From Pictodentalium vernedei (lineage: Eukaryota; Mollusca; Scaphopoda; Dentaliida; Dentaliidae): a stretch of DNA of 64,000 bases. The notes under the pieces were generated by a model. The model worked only from the letters and a program-made list of their open reading frames with translations, was not told the DNA's origin and ran no database searches. Location of the stretch: NCBI GenBank assembly GCA_031216915.1, contig CM062296.1:147299340-147363339 (forward strand). The letters are read 5' to 3'. Positions 55,269-64,000 of the stretch are shown in pieces (the stretch's first letter is position 1; the number at the start of each line of letters is the position of its first letter). Position numbers and translations under genes: made by a program.

Positions 55269-55664
55269 TTATCGAACGATGAACATTTTTTGTCCGCCCG
55301 ATTCAAATTCTAACTCTCTATCCGACAGGACAAGGGCGAAAGCCTCGGTTCTCTTCGGAACATTCCTGTCGAATTGCATCTTGATTTGAATGTGTAAGAT
55401 GCTACTCTTGAGTCGCTCACTGTGTTTACTAACATCGAATATGAACAGGGGATACATCAATTCGTCCAGTCGATGATATTTCTTTCTGAAATCGGTGGCG
55501 TCGCCATTTTGTCTGCAGAAATCGTTCTTATCGAAAGAGGTGTTATAATCGATGGCTAGATATCTCGTGGCGTTTAGAAATACCTGCATGTTTCTCAAGT
55601 GACAATGATCGAACAGGGGAGGATTTTTCTCTTGATACCCATCCCTATCGGTTTGAAGTGCCAC
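55269..55664 (-). pseudogene. Major capsid protein, C-terminal fragment (Polinton 2)
   Basis: Minus-strand open frame of about 131 residues. 'FDHCHLRNMQVFLNATRYLA' is followed by 'YPLFIFDVSKHSERLKSS' and 'IQIKMQFDRNVPKRTEAF', ending 'FESGGQKMF'. This corresponds to the last strands of the second jelly roll in the Polinton capsid protein group often labelled F54H12.2-like. The frame is closed by a stop just upstream, and I see no N-terminal part in 55,665-56,640, so the gene is truncated by deletion or replacement. It is the only clear minus-strand gene in the element. Confidence 0.6.
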
Positions 55665-56640
55665 TACGATGAATCATGACCAAATTTCAAGGTCAATCTC
55701 TAATCGAAGTGATTGGTGGACGATGGAATACTAGCCGTGCCACACTGTCACATTCTAAATCCCACTGGTAATTTACTCTTCGATTCTATGTAGTACTAGT
55801 AGTGTGAAATGGAGAGTATGAGCCCACCAAATATTTGGCACAGATTGTGTCTCACCAAAAACTTAGTTTTTTCGAACAAATTGCGTTCATCACGATCGAA
55901 TTGTGTGGACTTTTTCGATGCAACACACTTGCGTTCACATCGTGACTTTTTCCCGGTTCTTACAGTGGTGGCTGTAGACGAGGTGTCGTGCGTTCGACGT
56001 CGATTTCTCTAACGGCTTAACGTGGGTCAGACTAAAATTTCGACGGAATTTTAACAACTATAAAAATATCCTCTCTTAAAAATTCACTTTTTGGTGGGCT
56101 TGAGAAATCTAATAACGACCGTCCTCGGGAAAACACTCAAATTTTCGCTGAGGTAACACGGACCCGCCATTTTAGGTGATTTTTTTTCGACAGAATACCA
56201 CCAAACAGACACTACTGGTGCGGATGGAAGACAAGCGGTCTTACGTTGATTCCCGCGGAAAAAAGAGTCCGAATCGAGCGGTGAATTTATCGGTGGGCCC
56301 AAACCAGCCAGCAATAATGTAGAGAGGTTTTTGGCAAGGAGGGAGATAGCTCGTGGAGTCTAAACGCATGAGGAGGGCCCGCCCCGGTGCGCGATTATGT
56401 AGATATTATGAATTCTGAGACGGATGATACAAAATTGTCTTTTAAAATATATATATAAACAACATTAAAAAAAATAAGAATACAAAAGATATATATATAT
56501 AAATAAAACAACATTCCAAAAAATAAGAATACAAAAAAAAAAATAAATGTTTTTTTTAAAGAAAGAAAGAAAAAAAAATAATAATAAATAAAAACAATGT
56601 TTCTACACATCGGAGATTCGACGTGAAGGGATGATCAGGT
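55665..56640. other. Non-coding segment where capsid N-terminus would be expected
   Basis: About 975 bp with no recognisable protein on either strand and an A/T-rich end (56,400-56,610). It may be an inserted or rearranged piece. Confidence 0.4.
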
Positions 56641-57832
56641 TCGAAAATTAATACGAAGTAAGCAGAATATTCAAGCGCAGGATTGGGCCAGGCGATTGGG
56701 AGAGATGGGACTGAGATGAGAGGTGACCAAGTTGTTCAGACCCGTCACCGAGGTTCAGGAACGAGCCAGGAAAGAGATCGTCGAGGAATTGAGACCCCCT
56801 AAAAGAAGGTTCTCTGAGAACTCCGTCCGGTTACACTCTGGTGAGAATCGAGACCGATCTGAGTAGCGTCGGTAGTTTTACGCTGAGAAGTTTGTCCGAA
56901 TACACTCCAGAAAGAATTGAGACCGATGCAAGTATCATCGTTAGTAGCGACGCTTCGAGCATTTTTAGCATCAATTATAAAGATGGCAGTGGAATCGTGA
57001 AAGATCCGACGTACGAATTTCGTGACTATCGCGATAAAACTTTCGTGGGTGACACGAAAGTATTGCTTGAAGGTCGCTATTTGATTATCGGTCTGAGCAG
57101 TTATGAAATGACCGATGGATTGCATACTTTGCTCGCTCACTAGAGACCCGACGATTACACCGAGATGGATTACAAAAATTACGGAGACATTCTGGTTCAG
57201 ACTCACGCCATGAAGAAGAACAACAATCCGAAAGAGATGAGACCTACGGATAGGAGAGGTTACAAGTGGAAGAACGTGGTGGAAGGCGAACAATTATATC
57301 GTAAAATCGGCGACTGGAAAGGGAATGATGACCAACATGATATTTCTTCCGCGCGATACCGATGCCTTGTTGCGGAGATTGAGATTGTTGATGGGTAGCA
57401 GAGAGGCAGGAAACAGTTATGAAAAGACCGACGGATTGCATACTTTGCTCGCTCACTAGAGACCCGACGATTACACCGAGGTGGATTACAAAAATTACGG
57501 AGACATTCTGGTTCAGACTCACGCCATGAAGAAGAACAACAATCCCAAAGAGACGAGACCTACGGATAGGAGAGGTTACAAGTGGAAGAACGTGGTGGAA
57601 GGCGAACAAGTATTTCGTGAAATCAACAACTGGAAAGGGAATGACGACCAACATGATATTTCTTCCGCGCGATACCAATGCCTTGTTGGGGAGATTGAGA
57701 TTGATGATGGCTAGCAGAGAGGCCGGTAACACCGGAGTGGATATCGAGATAGTGAGTGTGTGCAACGAATTGTTGAGGCAGAAGGTCTTGACTGAGAAGG
57801 ATTATCAAAAGTTGATGAATTGTTTGAAATAA
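56640..57832 (+). pseudogene. Conserved Polinton protein with C-terminal LRLxMxSxxAGNTG domain, broken and partly duplicated
   Basis: The N-terminal basic region (KLIRSKQNIQAQDWARRLG) is near 56,646, then a Ser/Thr-rich segment (SVGSFTLRSLSEYTPERIET). 'DPTYEFRDYRDKTFVGDTK' lies near 57,005, and 'YEMTDGLHTLLAH' ends in a stop near 57,141. The C-terminal module 'LRLMMASREAGNTGVD' (near 57,685) with 'ELLRQKVLTEKDYQKLMN' is intact. About 316 bp (57,105-57,420) are tandemly duplicated, shifting the frame. The Polinton 1 counterpart is at 16,524-17,438. Function unknown. Confidence 0.6.
57105..57736. repeat. 316-bp tandem duplication within a Polinton 2 gene
   Basis: 'tgcatactttgctcgctcac' occurs at 57,121 and 57,437, with the following ~300 bp nearly identical. 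Both copies contain the same in-frame stop (ctcacTAGagacc). The junction near 57,412-57,422 carries the short homology 'cagttatgaaa'. Confidence 0.85.
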
Positions 57833-57928
57833 TAAAATAGTAAGAGAAAAGAAAAAACAAAAATATTAAGTAAATAAAAAAAAATATATATATATATATT
57901 GAAAAAAAAAATAATAATAATAATAAAA

Positions 57929-58309
57929 ATGTTGGTGATAAATAACAGAGGATATGCTAGATCTTACGTTTACGGCGGACCGGGCATTGTGGATTCAATG
58001 ATGCGATTTTTAACTCGTAAATTCACTGGCGACGCTGCAAAACAGATCGCGTCGAGTGCTCTCAAAATCGGAAAGAAGACCCCGGTCGATGCGAGTAAGA
58101 ATTCTGCGATCGAAACGAGCGGTAGAATAGCTTCGGAAGCTGGCAAGGGAGGTGCCGACGCATTGATTAATAAATTGATAACTCCCCAACCTACCAAGTG
58201 ATCGACTATCGAACCGAAACGTTGGAGAGACTTCTATGATGATGTCCTACCGATACAAGAATTAGCTAAAATGACGAAAGGATCGGGATTGAAAGTGATT
58301 TATAAATAA
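57929..58309 (+). pseudogene. Small basic Ala/Lys-rich virion-type protein (Polinton 2)
   Basis: ATG at 57,929, preceded by A/T spacer. The N-terminus 'RGYARSYVYGGPGIVDSMMR' is followed by helical Ala/Lys repeats ('AAKQIASSALKIGKKTP', 'SGRIASEAGKGGADALINKL'). An in-frame TGA at 58,199 separates a last segment ('RWRDFYDDVLPIQELAKM') that continues in the same frame to TAA at 58,307. A small protein of this kind recurs in Polintons near capsid genes. Its role, possibly DNA or membrane association in the particle, is not established. Confidence 0.5.
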
Positions 58310-58423
58310 TAAATAAACAAAAACTTTTTTTATATATACATAAAAAATAGAAATTAAAATAGAAAAAAAACTAGAAAAAAAACAAACATAATTCAAAACA
58401 TAAAAAAAAAACCGGAGAAAAAA

Positions 58424-59203
58424 ATGGACATCAAAGACATGTCTTGGAATGACGCGATGACCAAGAGGTCGAATGACGAGTTCTTTCCCAAGAGCATAAA
58501 AGGTATGATGGTGGGAAAATCGAATTGCGGAAATACCAATCTCTTCATGAATCTATTGTTGTGACCCGGTTGGTTGGATTATGACAGATTATTCGTTTTT
58601 GGCAAGAGTCTCTTTCAACCGGAATATAGATTTCTTCGAGAGTGCATAATACGCAAAATGCCCAAGGACGTCATGTCGAGAATCTTCGACAATCGAGACA
58701 AATTCGAAGGACACGAGACATCGAATATATTGGAAGGGACAGCGAGAGAACTGACTAAGAGAAATGTCAAGTGTCCAAACGTGGAATGTCTGTTTTACGA
58801 GAATGCCGACGATGTTCCCGATTCCAGACAGCTGAAGTCGGAGAATAAGGATCTCATGATCTTCGACGATCTGCTGTTGGAGAGACAGAGTCGATGTGAA
58901 TCGTATTACGTTCGAGGACGTCACAGCAACGTAGATTGTTTCTATCTGTCTCCGAATTATTTTCGACTGCCCAGACAGACGATAAGGGAAAATGATAATT
59001 TTTTGTGTCTCTTTCGCCAGGATCTCAAGAATCTCAATCACATCTATGGAGATCACATGACCAACGACATGAGCAGGGAAGAATTCAGGAGATTCTGTAA
59101 GAAGGTGTGGGAAAAAGGACTTCACAATTTCGTTGTGATCGATTTGACTAGCGAATTTAACAACGGAAAATATCGAAGCGGATTCGACGATTTTTTTTTA
59201 TAA
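58424..59203 (+). pseudogene. FtsK/HerA-type packaging ATPase, one stop and altered Walker A (Polinton 2)
   Basis: ATG at 58,424, about 259 codons. The P-loop 'MVGKSNCGNTNLFMNLLL' (58,505-58,560) has Asn (codon 58,532-58,534) where the family requires Lys, and an in-frame TGA follows at 58,562. Walker B is 'DLMIFDDLLLE' near 58,850, followed by 'DCFYLSPNYFRLPRQTIRE', the conserved sensor region, and 'HNFVVIDL' near 59,125. Otherwise the frame is intact to TAA at 59,201. The pairing with the penton gene downstream matches other Polintons. Confidence 0.8.
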
Positions 59204-59354
59204 TCCCAATAATAATAAGAAAATAAAAAATATATCGATAAAATATAAAAAAAATATATAAATAATAATAATAAAAAAAAAATGTCAGATCATCCATCAC
59301 CTATTAGAACAGATAGCTGAGAAAACGGCTGCGAAGCAATCCTTTTAAGTCATA
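59204..59354. other. A/T-rich spacer with short upstream ORF
   Basis: ATG at 59,283 gives only 12 codons (MSDHPSPIRTDS) before TGA; it may be the displaced N-terminus of the next gene. Confidence 0.4.
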
Positions 59355-59900
59355 GTGAGTCACGACACGACTCGATTCATGACCAAATTCGAACCTTCCA
59401 TCGAATTGAAGAAGGAAAAGAGATACGAGATGGCGTTGGTTAATCTCGAGACTTACTATTCGTTTCCCAACGTCTCCAAAAAGAATAACATGTTCAATTA
59501 TTCCAACGGAGTGGATTGGTTCGAGATTCGAATTCCTAAAGGGAGTTACGACATAGACGATCTGAACCGTCACATCGAGACGAGACTGAAGACCGACTGT
59601 CATGGAAGCAAGATGATAAGACTCGCTCCCAACACGAGTACTCTACAGATGATATTAGACTTGGGAGATAATTTTCAAGTGGATTTTAGTGTGGAAGATT
59701 CGATCGGTAAGATGTTGGGATTCGATCGAAAGATATATCGAGGACACGCCGCGTCCGAAAATATGGTCGACATTCTCACGGTCAATAGCATTTTAGTGAA
59801 TGTCAGTGTGATCTCGGGAAGTTACGTCGATGGTAGCGCTCAGTATACGAGTATACGACGTTTCGCCGGGTTACAATATAATAATTACATTTTAATGTAG
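59355..59900 (+). CDS. Minor capsid (penton-like) protein (Polinton 2)
   Basis: An open frame of 181 codons beginning GTG; the original ATG may be the one at 59,283 with an intervening break. 'RYEMALVNLETYYSFPNVS' (about residues 27-45) is followed by 'WFEIRIPKGSYDIDDLNRHI' (residues 55-74), the I-P-x-G-S-Y signature of Polinton minor capsid proteins. Then come 'IGKMLGFDRKIYRGHAASE' (residues 122-140) and 'VDILTVNSILVNVSVISGSY'. A single jelly roll is expected, forming the fivefold vertices. Nearly full length and undamaged. Confidence 0.7.
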   Translation: MSHDTTRFMTKFEPSIELKKEKRYEMALVNLETYYSFPNVSKKNNMFNYSNGVDWFEIRIPKGSYDIDDLNRHIETRLKTDCHGSKMIRLAPNTSTLQMILDLGDNFQVDFSVEDSIGKMLGFDRKIYRGHAASENMVDILTVNSILVNVSVISGSYVDGSAQYTSIRRFAGLQYNNYILM

Positions 59901-60000
59901 TTATACGTTTTGGGTCCAAATACTCAATTCCCATTGGTCAGCTGGATGAAAACGTCATGACCAAATGTAATTCGTTTTCCAATGAATACATTTGGTCGAA
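59901..60000. other. Flank of Polinton 2, boundary unresolved
   Basis: Contains a small inverted repeat, 'catgaccaaatgtaattcg' against 'gaatacatttggtcga'. The Polinton terminal repeat, if present, was not recognised. Confidence 0.35.
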
Positions 60001-61129
60001 CTTTGACCACAGTTACTGGAAGTTGTTGATACAACCACTTTTTTCACTGATAACAATGAAAGCACCATGTCAGTGCTGACCCCGTGTTACTCATCAGTAG
60101 TCTATATAATAATAGACAAGTAATGAAAGCCTATTTTGCACTAACCGATACCCCCTTCCCAGTTCGTTTGTGAATTCGTTCATTGAACAAAGATTCATCA
60201 ACACAGTTTTCTTGTACAGCTATCCACCAGGTATTTAACTTCATGTTTATCATAAATTAATAATCAGATCATCATACTACGGCTTCTTTATTTGATAAAA
60301 AAACTCTCCCTTCGACTTTTTTGCCCGCGACTCGACGCCATTAGAACAACAATGATGGCGTGACATTTCGTTGCTAGGCTGTACAAAAGTTAACCCGGAA
60401 AGCGAAAAGTTAACCCGGAAAGCGAAACTGCGTTGTTCTTGTGCTGCAGACGACAGAACAGAAGAATAATGGATGTGGGCTATAATGTAAGAGTCTTCCC
60501 TGCAAAACAATTGTTGCACCCCTGTCCTCGAGTTCTATTTATTGTCAAGGCACAACCAACTTGTCCGAACTTTAATAAAAAAAAAACTGGTGGTTAATTT
60601 GAGACAGCGCTACCTTGTTGTCAGAAGTTGAAAATGCAAGAAGCTTTGAAAGGAATATGTATTGGCGGGGGGAGGGTGAATGGGTTGGGAGCGGCGAGTC
60701 TTATTGTAGGCACATATTATTCAGACGAAGCACTTGGCCCATTAAGATATCTCGGGGTCTCGACAAACAATCTTTCCCGGAGACATTTTTTTTTAAAAAA
60801 AAAAAGAAAAACCTTTCTAGAAAACCCACTGTGAGCATTTGTGCGTGCCTTTGGGAGTCGGTGGGGAGGCAAGGGCAGTGATGCTTTTGGGGGAACGCCG
60901 TTCCCCTTGACCACTTCTACTTGCTGCTGCAAACGTTCTTCCTCCTCAATTGCCAAACTTGAACTGGCTACATCAACAATTACCTGTTACTTGCATGATG
61001 AGTTAAACGTAAAATTAGAAGCTGGTGAATGGGAGGGGGGGGGGGGGGGGGCTTATAGGCGCAGACTTTCAGATGCGGCGCTTGGTGGATGAAGATCAAC
61101 AGCCCTCTGCCTTATTAATTAACGACCCT

Positions 61130-61205
61130 CGTCTCTCGGGCCGGTAATAAACCCTCGGGCTTTTATTCATCCCTCTCGGGCCGGTAATAAATCGCAAGGC
61201 CCTCC
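61130..61205. repeat. Short direct repeat 'ctctcgggccggtaataaa'
   Basis: The 19-bp word occurs at about 61,133 and 61,171, separated by 'ccctcgggcttttattcatc', itself a partial inverted copy. A mini-cluster within the transposon interior. Confidence 0.55.
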
Positions 61206-61566
61206 AAACTCATGGTATTGTTATATTATTGGAAGATATCCTCAGAGTCTGTAGTTTATGTTAACTTGGCTGCTCGCAGTTACTGGCTTTCTTGCCTCTA
61301 TATTCATGGATAAGCCTATTGTGACTTTTTCCCAATTAAAACAGAAATTATACACATCTGGCCAAACCATGATCGGCCCGGGGATTTCCAGACCCCTGCC
61401 CGCGGGAACCCTGGGAAGTAAAGCAGTGCCTATTCACTGCGTTAAACAGGCTCCGTTTTACTGGTAAAATAAGACCCAGTCACCAATTCATGGGAGGTGT
61501 AAACCCTCTCTAAAATGGGCAAAATGGCTTATTAACGCTCACCCCTGGTGTTGAGTTGATATTCAT

Positions 61567-61632
61567 GTTGTGGGCATGATTAGCCATTGTTAAAAAATAT
61601 GTGACCTTAAACACCAATAAATAAATAAATAA
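61567..61632 (+). mobile_element. SINE 3' fragment
   Basis: 'ggcatgattagccattgtt', 'gtgaccttaaacaccaataa' and an (AAAT)n tail match the 3' end of the tRNA-headed SINEs. The head and most of the body are absent. Confidence 0.7.
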
Positions 61633-62409
61633 ATTGTCTAGACCCCCTCCCCCGGGTGGGTGGGGGGGGGTCATACGCCTACATCGGGGGAATGTTGGGC
61701 GCCACCCCTAGATTGCGGCGCATTTCCAAAGTCAAATAACCTGAGAGAACGAAATAAGCAACACTAATGAGGTGTATAAATGGGGGTAGGCCTAGACTTT
61801 ATTTAATTTTTCCCTTTGAACTAACCGTAGCATTAGCTGCACATTTTCCGCACACGCAGATACTGCTGCCAACATGTCCAACTTCTAAGTACTTCCTTTT
61901 TCTTATCATAAATAGCATAAAACATACGACTGTCGTCTAAAAATTCACCGACTATCACTATAAAGCAGATGACAAGAACTTGATCCGTTTCAGTATTCCG
62001 CAATCATTTTTAGACGGTATTTTTAGACATTAGAAACGTTACGTCATCATTGTTGTTCTAATGGCGTCGAGTCGCGGGCAAAAAAGTCGAACGGAGAGTT
62101 TTTTTTATCAAATAAAGAAGCCGTAGTATGATGATTTGATTCTTAATTTATGATAAACATGAAGTTAAATACCTGGTGGATAGCTGTACAAGAAAACTGT
62201 GTTGATGAATCTTCGTTCAATTAACGAATTCACAAATGAACTGGGAAGGGGGTATCGGTCAGGGCAAAATAGGCTTTCATTACTTGTCTTTTTTATATAG
62301 ACTACTAGTACTGTATGTGTAACTCGGGGTCAGGACTGACGTGGTGCTTTCATTGTTATAAATGAAAAAAGTGGTTGTATCCACAACTTCCAGTAACTGT
62401 GCTTTGACC

Positions 62410-63540
62410 CGCATTTATAGAAGAACGCAGTTGACAGAATGTAATTCGGGTGGTGTTTGGGCGGGTTTTTAACTTCTGGCGCCTCTCGCAGTGATCAACT
62501 CCGTTGCTGTTTCTTTGCTGACATTTCCCAACCGTGGCATAAACAACGTTATTAAAATACTCATTTCCGTTTCTAAAGTTGTGAAAATTAAAGCTTGTTT
62601 GCGTTTGGAATATCATTTAGACGGAACAAAGGCCTGCGCTAGTTCTTGATTCCAACGACTGAAAGCCGAATGATTTTCAACAACGGCAAATGACGATTCG
62701 TGGGGAAAGGTGATCAGATGTCAATCATACCTTACGCATCAGTCTTCCACGCCCACAACAAAACAATCAACACTGACAAGAGCCACATCAAAATCGCTCT
62801 CAAAACAAATAAAGAATTTAAGACTGAAAAGTCGTTATCTTGTTTTTTATTCTCCCTAAAATTGAAAATCGCTAAAAAATCAATTCAAGCACGTTTAAAG
62901 AATTGTCGCACGTGCAGTACTTTTACCGGCGATATTTACGTCTGCTCGCTCTCGATGAGCGCACTGGTGTCGATTAAAGGTAAAACGTACAACTCGCCGC
63001 AAAAATAATGACAATGGAAAGTGATGATGAAATTTAACAGGCAAACTTTTCAATTAATCTTGGGCTCGAAGACGAATTTTTGTTGTTTGACGAAGACGAC
63101 ATTCTAATGGCAACAGTGGCAGTTGGTGAGAATGTGAATCATGACAATGACGAGCAGAGAATAAACTCACCTGTTAGCAATTTCGAAACGCTTGAAACAA
63201 CAAGTGAAATGCATGAGACCGTGAGCTTTGGAAAATGTTAACGCCGCTGGTGGCAATGATACTATCACAGATTATTGTGATACTACATGTAACACTAATG
63301 ATAACTCCAATATAAGTGATAGTGACAATTCAAAACTTCAAGAATTACTGGTACCCCCCCAATACAACAGGCTTTACACCAAATACTGATCAAAAGACGA
63401 ACAAAACACGTTTCAGAAAAATGACTGAAAATGATTTGAGTGGTTTAGAAAAAATACAACAGAACACAATCCACCAAAAGAAATGCAAGATGGGGAGTTA
63501 AAATGTTCCAAGGTATGTATTTTTATTGTTTCCAGAATAC
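62410..63540. other. Unassigned with uncertain short ORFs
   Basis: The plus-strand frames 62,700-63,008 (Lys-rich, ending 'FTGDIYVCSLSMSAL') and an acidic stretch near 63,056-63,240 ('LEDEFLLFDEDDILM', 'ETLETTSEMHETVS') look protein-like but have no recognised family and are closed by stops. They could be a degraded transposase or a host exon. No call. Confidence 0.3.
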
Positions 63541-63544
63541 CAAA

Positions 63545-63602
63545 CTATTTATTCATTTATTTGTGTTTAAGGTCACTTTCTGCAGCTGTAGCTAATTATG
63601 AC
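63545..63602 (-). mobile_element. SINE 3' fragment
   Basis: On the minus strand 'gtgaccttaaacacaaataa' with an (AAAT)n-like tail matches the SINE 3' end. Confidence 0.5.
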
Positions 63603-63754
63603 CCAAATAAGGGTCAAAAGCCAAGTTAGGCAATTGATTATACCCAGATGACCATTTTAGAGGACGTCCCCTCCAGGCCTTTGTGACCAGGTCATTTTAA
63701 ATTTTTACAAGTAAAACAGAACCTGCTTACCTCAGCAAAGAAGCACAGGTATGA

Positions 63755-63841
63755 TGCCATTTATAAAAAAAAAAAAAATAGAATGGCAATTTGTGTATAT
63801 CACGTGGGCGGATTTGTCGGATTCATTTGGTGAAGGGTTAA
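63755..63841. mobile_element. Right arm of divergent piggyBac-like MITE
   Basis: 'cacgtgggcggatttgtcgg' and the end 'gaaGGG' followed by TTAA (63,838-63,841) match the right arm of the element at 35,753-36,005. The palindrome centre is not adjacent. A possible relic of the central word ('gagctcgttct') occurs at 63,965. Confidence 0.5.
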
Positions 63842-64000
63842 CAACTGACCTTTCGTATGTGAGGGTACGACTTTTGTTTACCTGTATCCACTGACCACCA
63901 AATTTTTGACAGTCGATGACAGGTGAACAGGCGTACATTTCGAGCCCCATATACGAGTAATTATGAGCTCGTTCTAATAAGGAGTCTTACGGAATGTTCT

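Larger units (their letters stand above)
47979..59900. mobile_element. Polinton/Maverick element 2 (decayed, different lineage)
   Basis: The span covers the recognised genes: SAP-like protein, protein-primed polymerase, adenain-like protease, fibre, major capsid fragment (opposite strand), conserved C-terminal-domain protein, small basic protein, packaging ATPase and penton-like protein. The gene order differs from Polinton 1, and the coding stretches are separated by A/T-homopolymer-rich spacers. I see no integrase. Stops and frameshifts hit several genes while others (fibre body, penton, SAP) stay open. Terminal inverted repeats were not identified. Confidence 0.85.
60001..62409. mobile_element. 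Non-autonomous DNA transposon with ~360-bp terminal inverted repeats
   Basis: Left arm 60,008-60,364 and right arm 62,037-62,401 are inverted copies (e.g. 'cacagttactggaagttg' against 'caacttccagtaactgtg'; 'gcccgcgactcgacgccat' against its complement near 62,073). The direct repeat CTTTGAC(C) flanks both ends (60,001-60,008; 62,402-62,409), a 7-8 bp target duplication. The interior holds a G-run near 61,036, a SINE 3' end and no transposase. Long arms suggest a Mutator-like or hAT-like derivative; class not resolved. Confidence 0.8.

Noticed and set aside
57244..57765. 173-codon minus-strand frame
   Set aside because: Complement of the duplicated Polinton 2 gene, whose plus-strand reading matches a conserved family.
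62700..63250. Possible transposase or host exon
   Set aside because: Basic and acidic protein-like stretches exist, but no family motif or splice structure could be supported.

Overview
The window looks like repeat-rich, AT-leaning nuclear DNA from a multicellular animal, most likely a marine invertebrate. The evidence is two spliced exons of an SLC22-family solute carrier, tRNA- and 5S-headed SINEs with (AAAT)n tails, a CR1/L2-like non-LTR fragment, a Ngaro-type tyrosine-recombinase retrotransposon, palindromic MITEs and two different Polinton/Maverick elements. I cannot place the phylum from the sequence alone. Nothing looks prokaryotic: there are no operons with ribosome binding sites, CRISPR arrays or intact RNA genes.

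Layout. 1-960: a ~165-bp tandem repeat with hairpin ends. 2.2-4.4 kb: a foldback element with ~600-bp inverted arms. 4.5-5.13 kb: a ~75-bp minisatellite. 5.1-9.4 kb: further repeats, including a 344-bp tandem duplication and a 5S-headed SINE. 9.4-11.4 kb: no gene seen. 11.5-24.0 kb: Polinton 1, all on the plus strand and heavily decayed. Its genes run: protein-primed DNA polymerase, packaging ATPase, a conserved C-terminal-domain protein, penton-like minor capsid, small basic protein, major capsid, LTxxQ-repeat protein, adenain-like protease, zinc ribbon, phospholipase A2-like protein, integrase, fibre, hydrophobic protein. Two piggyBac-like palindromic MITEs interrupt its polymerase and major capsid genes. 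24.79-29.42 kb: a nearly complete Ngaro element (gag, RT-RNase H, tyrosine recombinase) with split direct repeats A1...B1-A2...B2, inserted in an unidentified reading frame. 30.8-31.56 kb: a palindromic minisatellite. 31.66-41.15 kb: two minus-strand exons of an SLC22 transporter, separated by a ~9.2-kb intron full of SINEs, hairpin elements and (ATTT)n tracts. 41.2-47.3 kb: more MITEs, a CR1-like fragment and a SINE. 48.0-59.9 kb: Polinton 2, a different lineage with a different gene order, near-pure A/T spacers, a SAP-like ORF, polymerase, protease, fibre, an opposite-strand major-capsid fragment, conserved-domain protein, small basic protein, ATPase and penton-like protein. I see no integrase in it. 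60.0-62.4 kb: a non-autonomous element with ~360-bp terminal inverted repeats and a flanking direct repeat. 62.4-64 kb: mostly unassigned.

How the genes work together. The two Polintons each carry most of a virus-like module: replication (pPolB), packaging (ATPase), a capsid (major and minor jelly-roll proteins), maturation (protease) and a fibre. Polinton 1 adds an integrase and a PLA2-like protein. Both are broken by stops and frameshifts, so they are relics. The fibre genes, built of phage-tail-fibre-like ~45-residue repeats ending in a common head domain, are the most interesting shared feature. The only host gene I can support is the SLC22 transporter.
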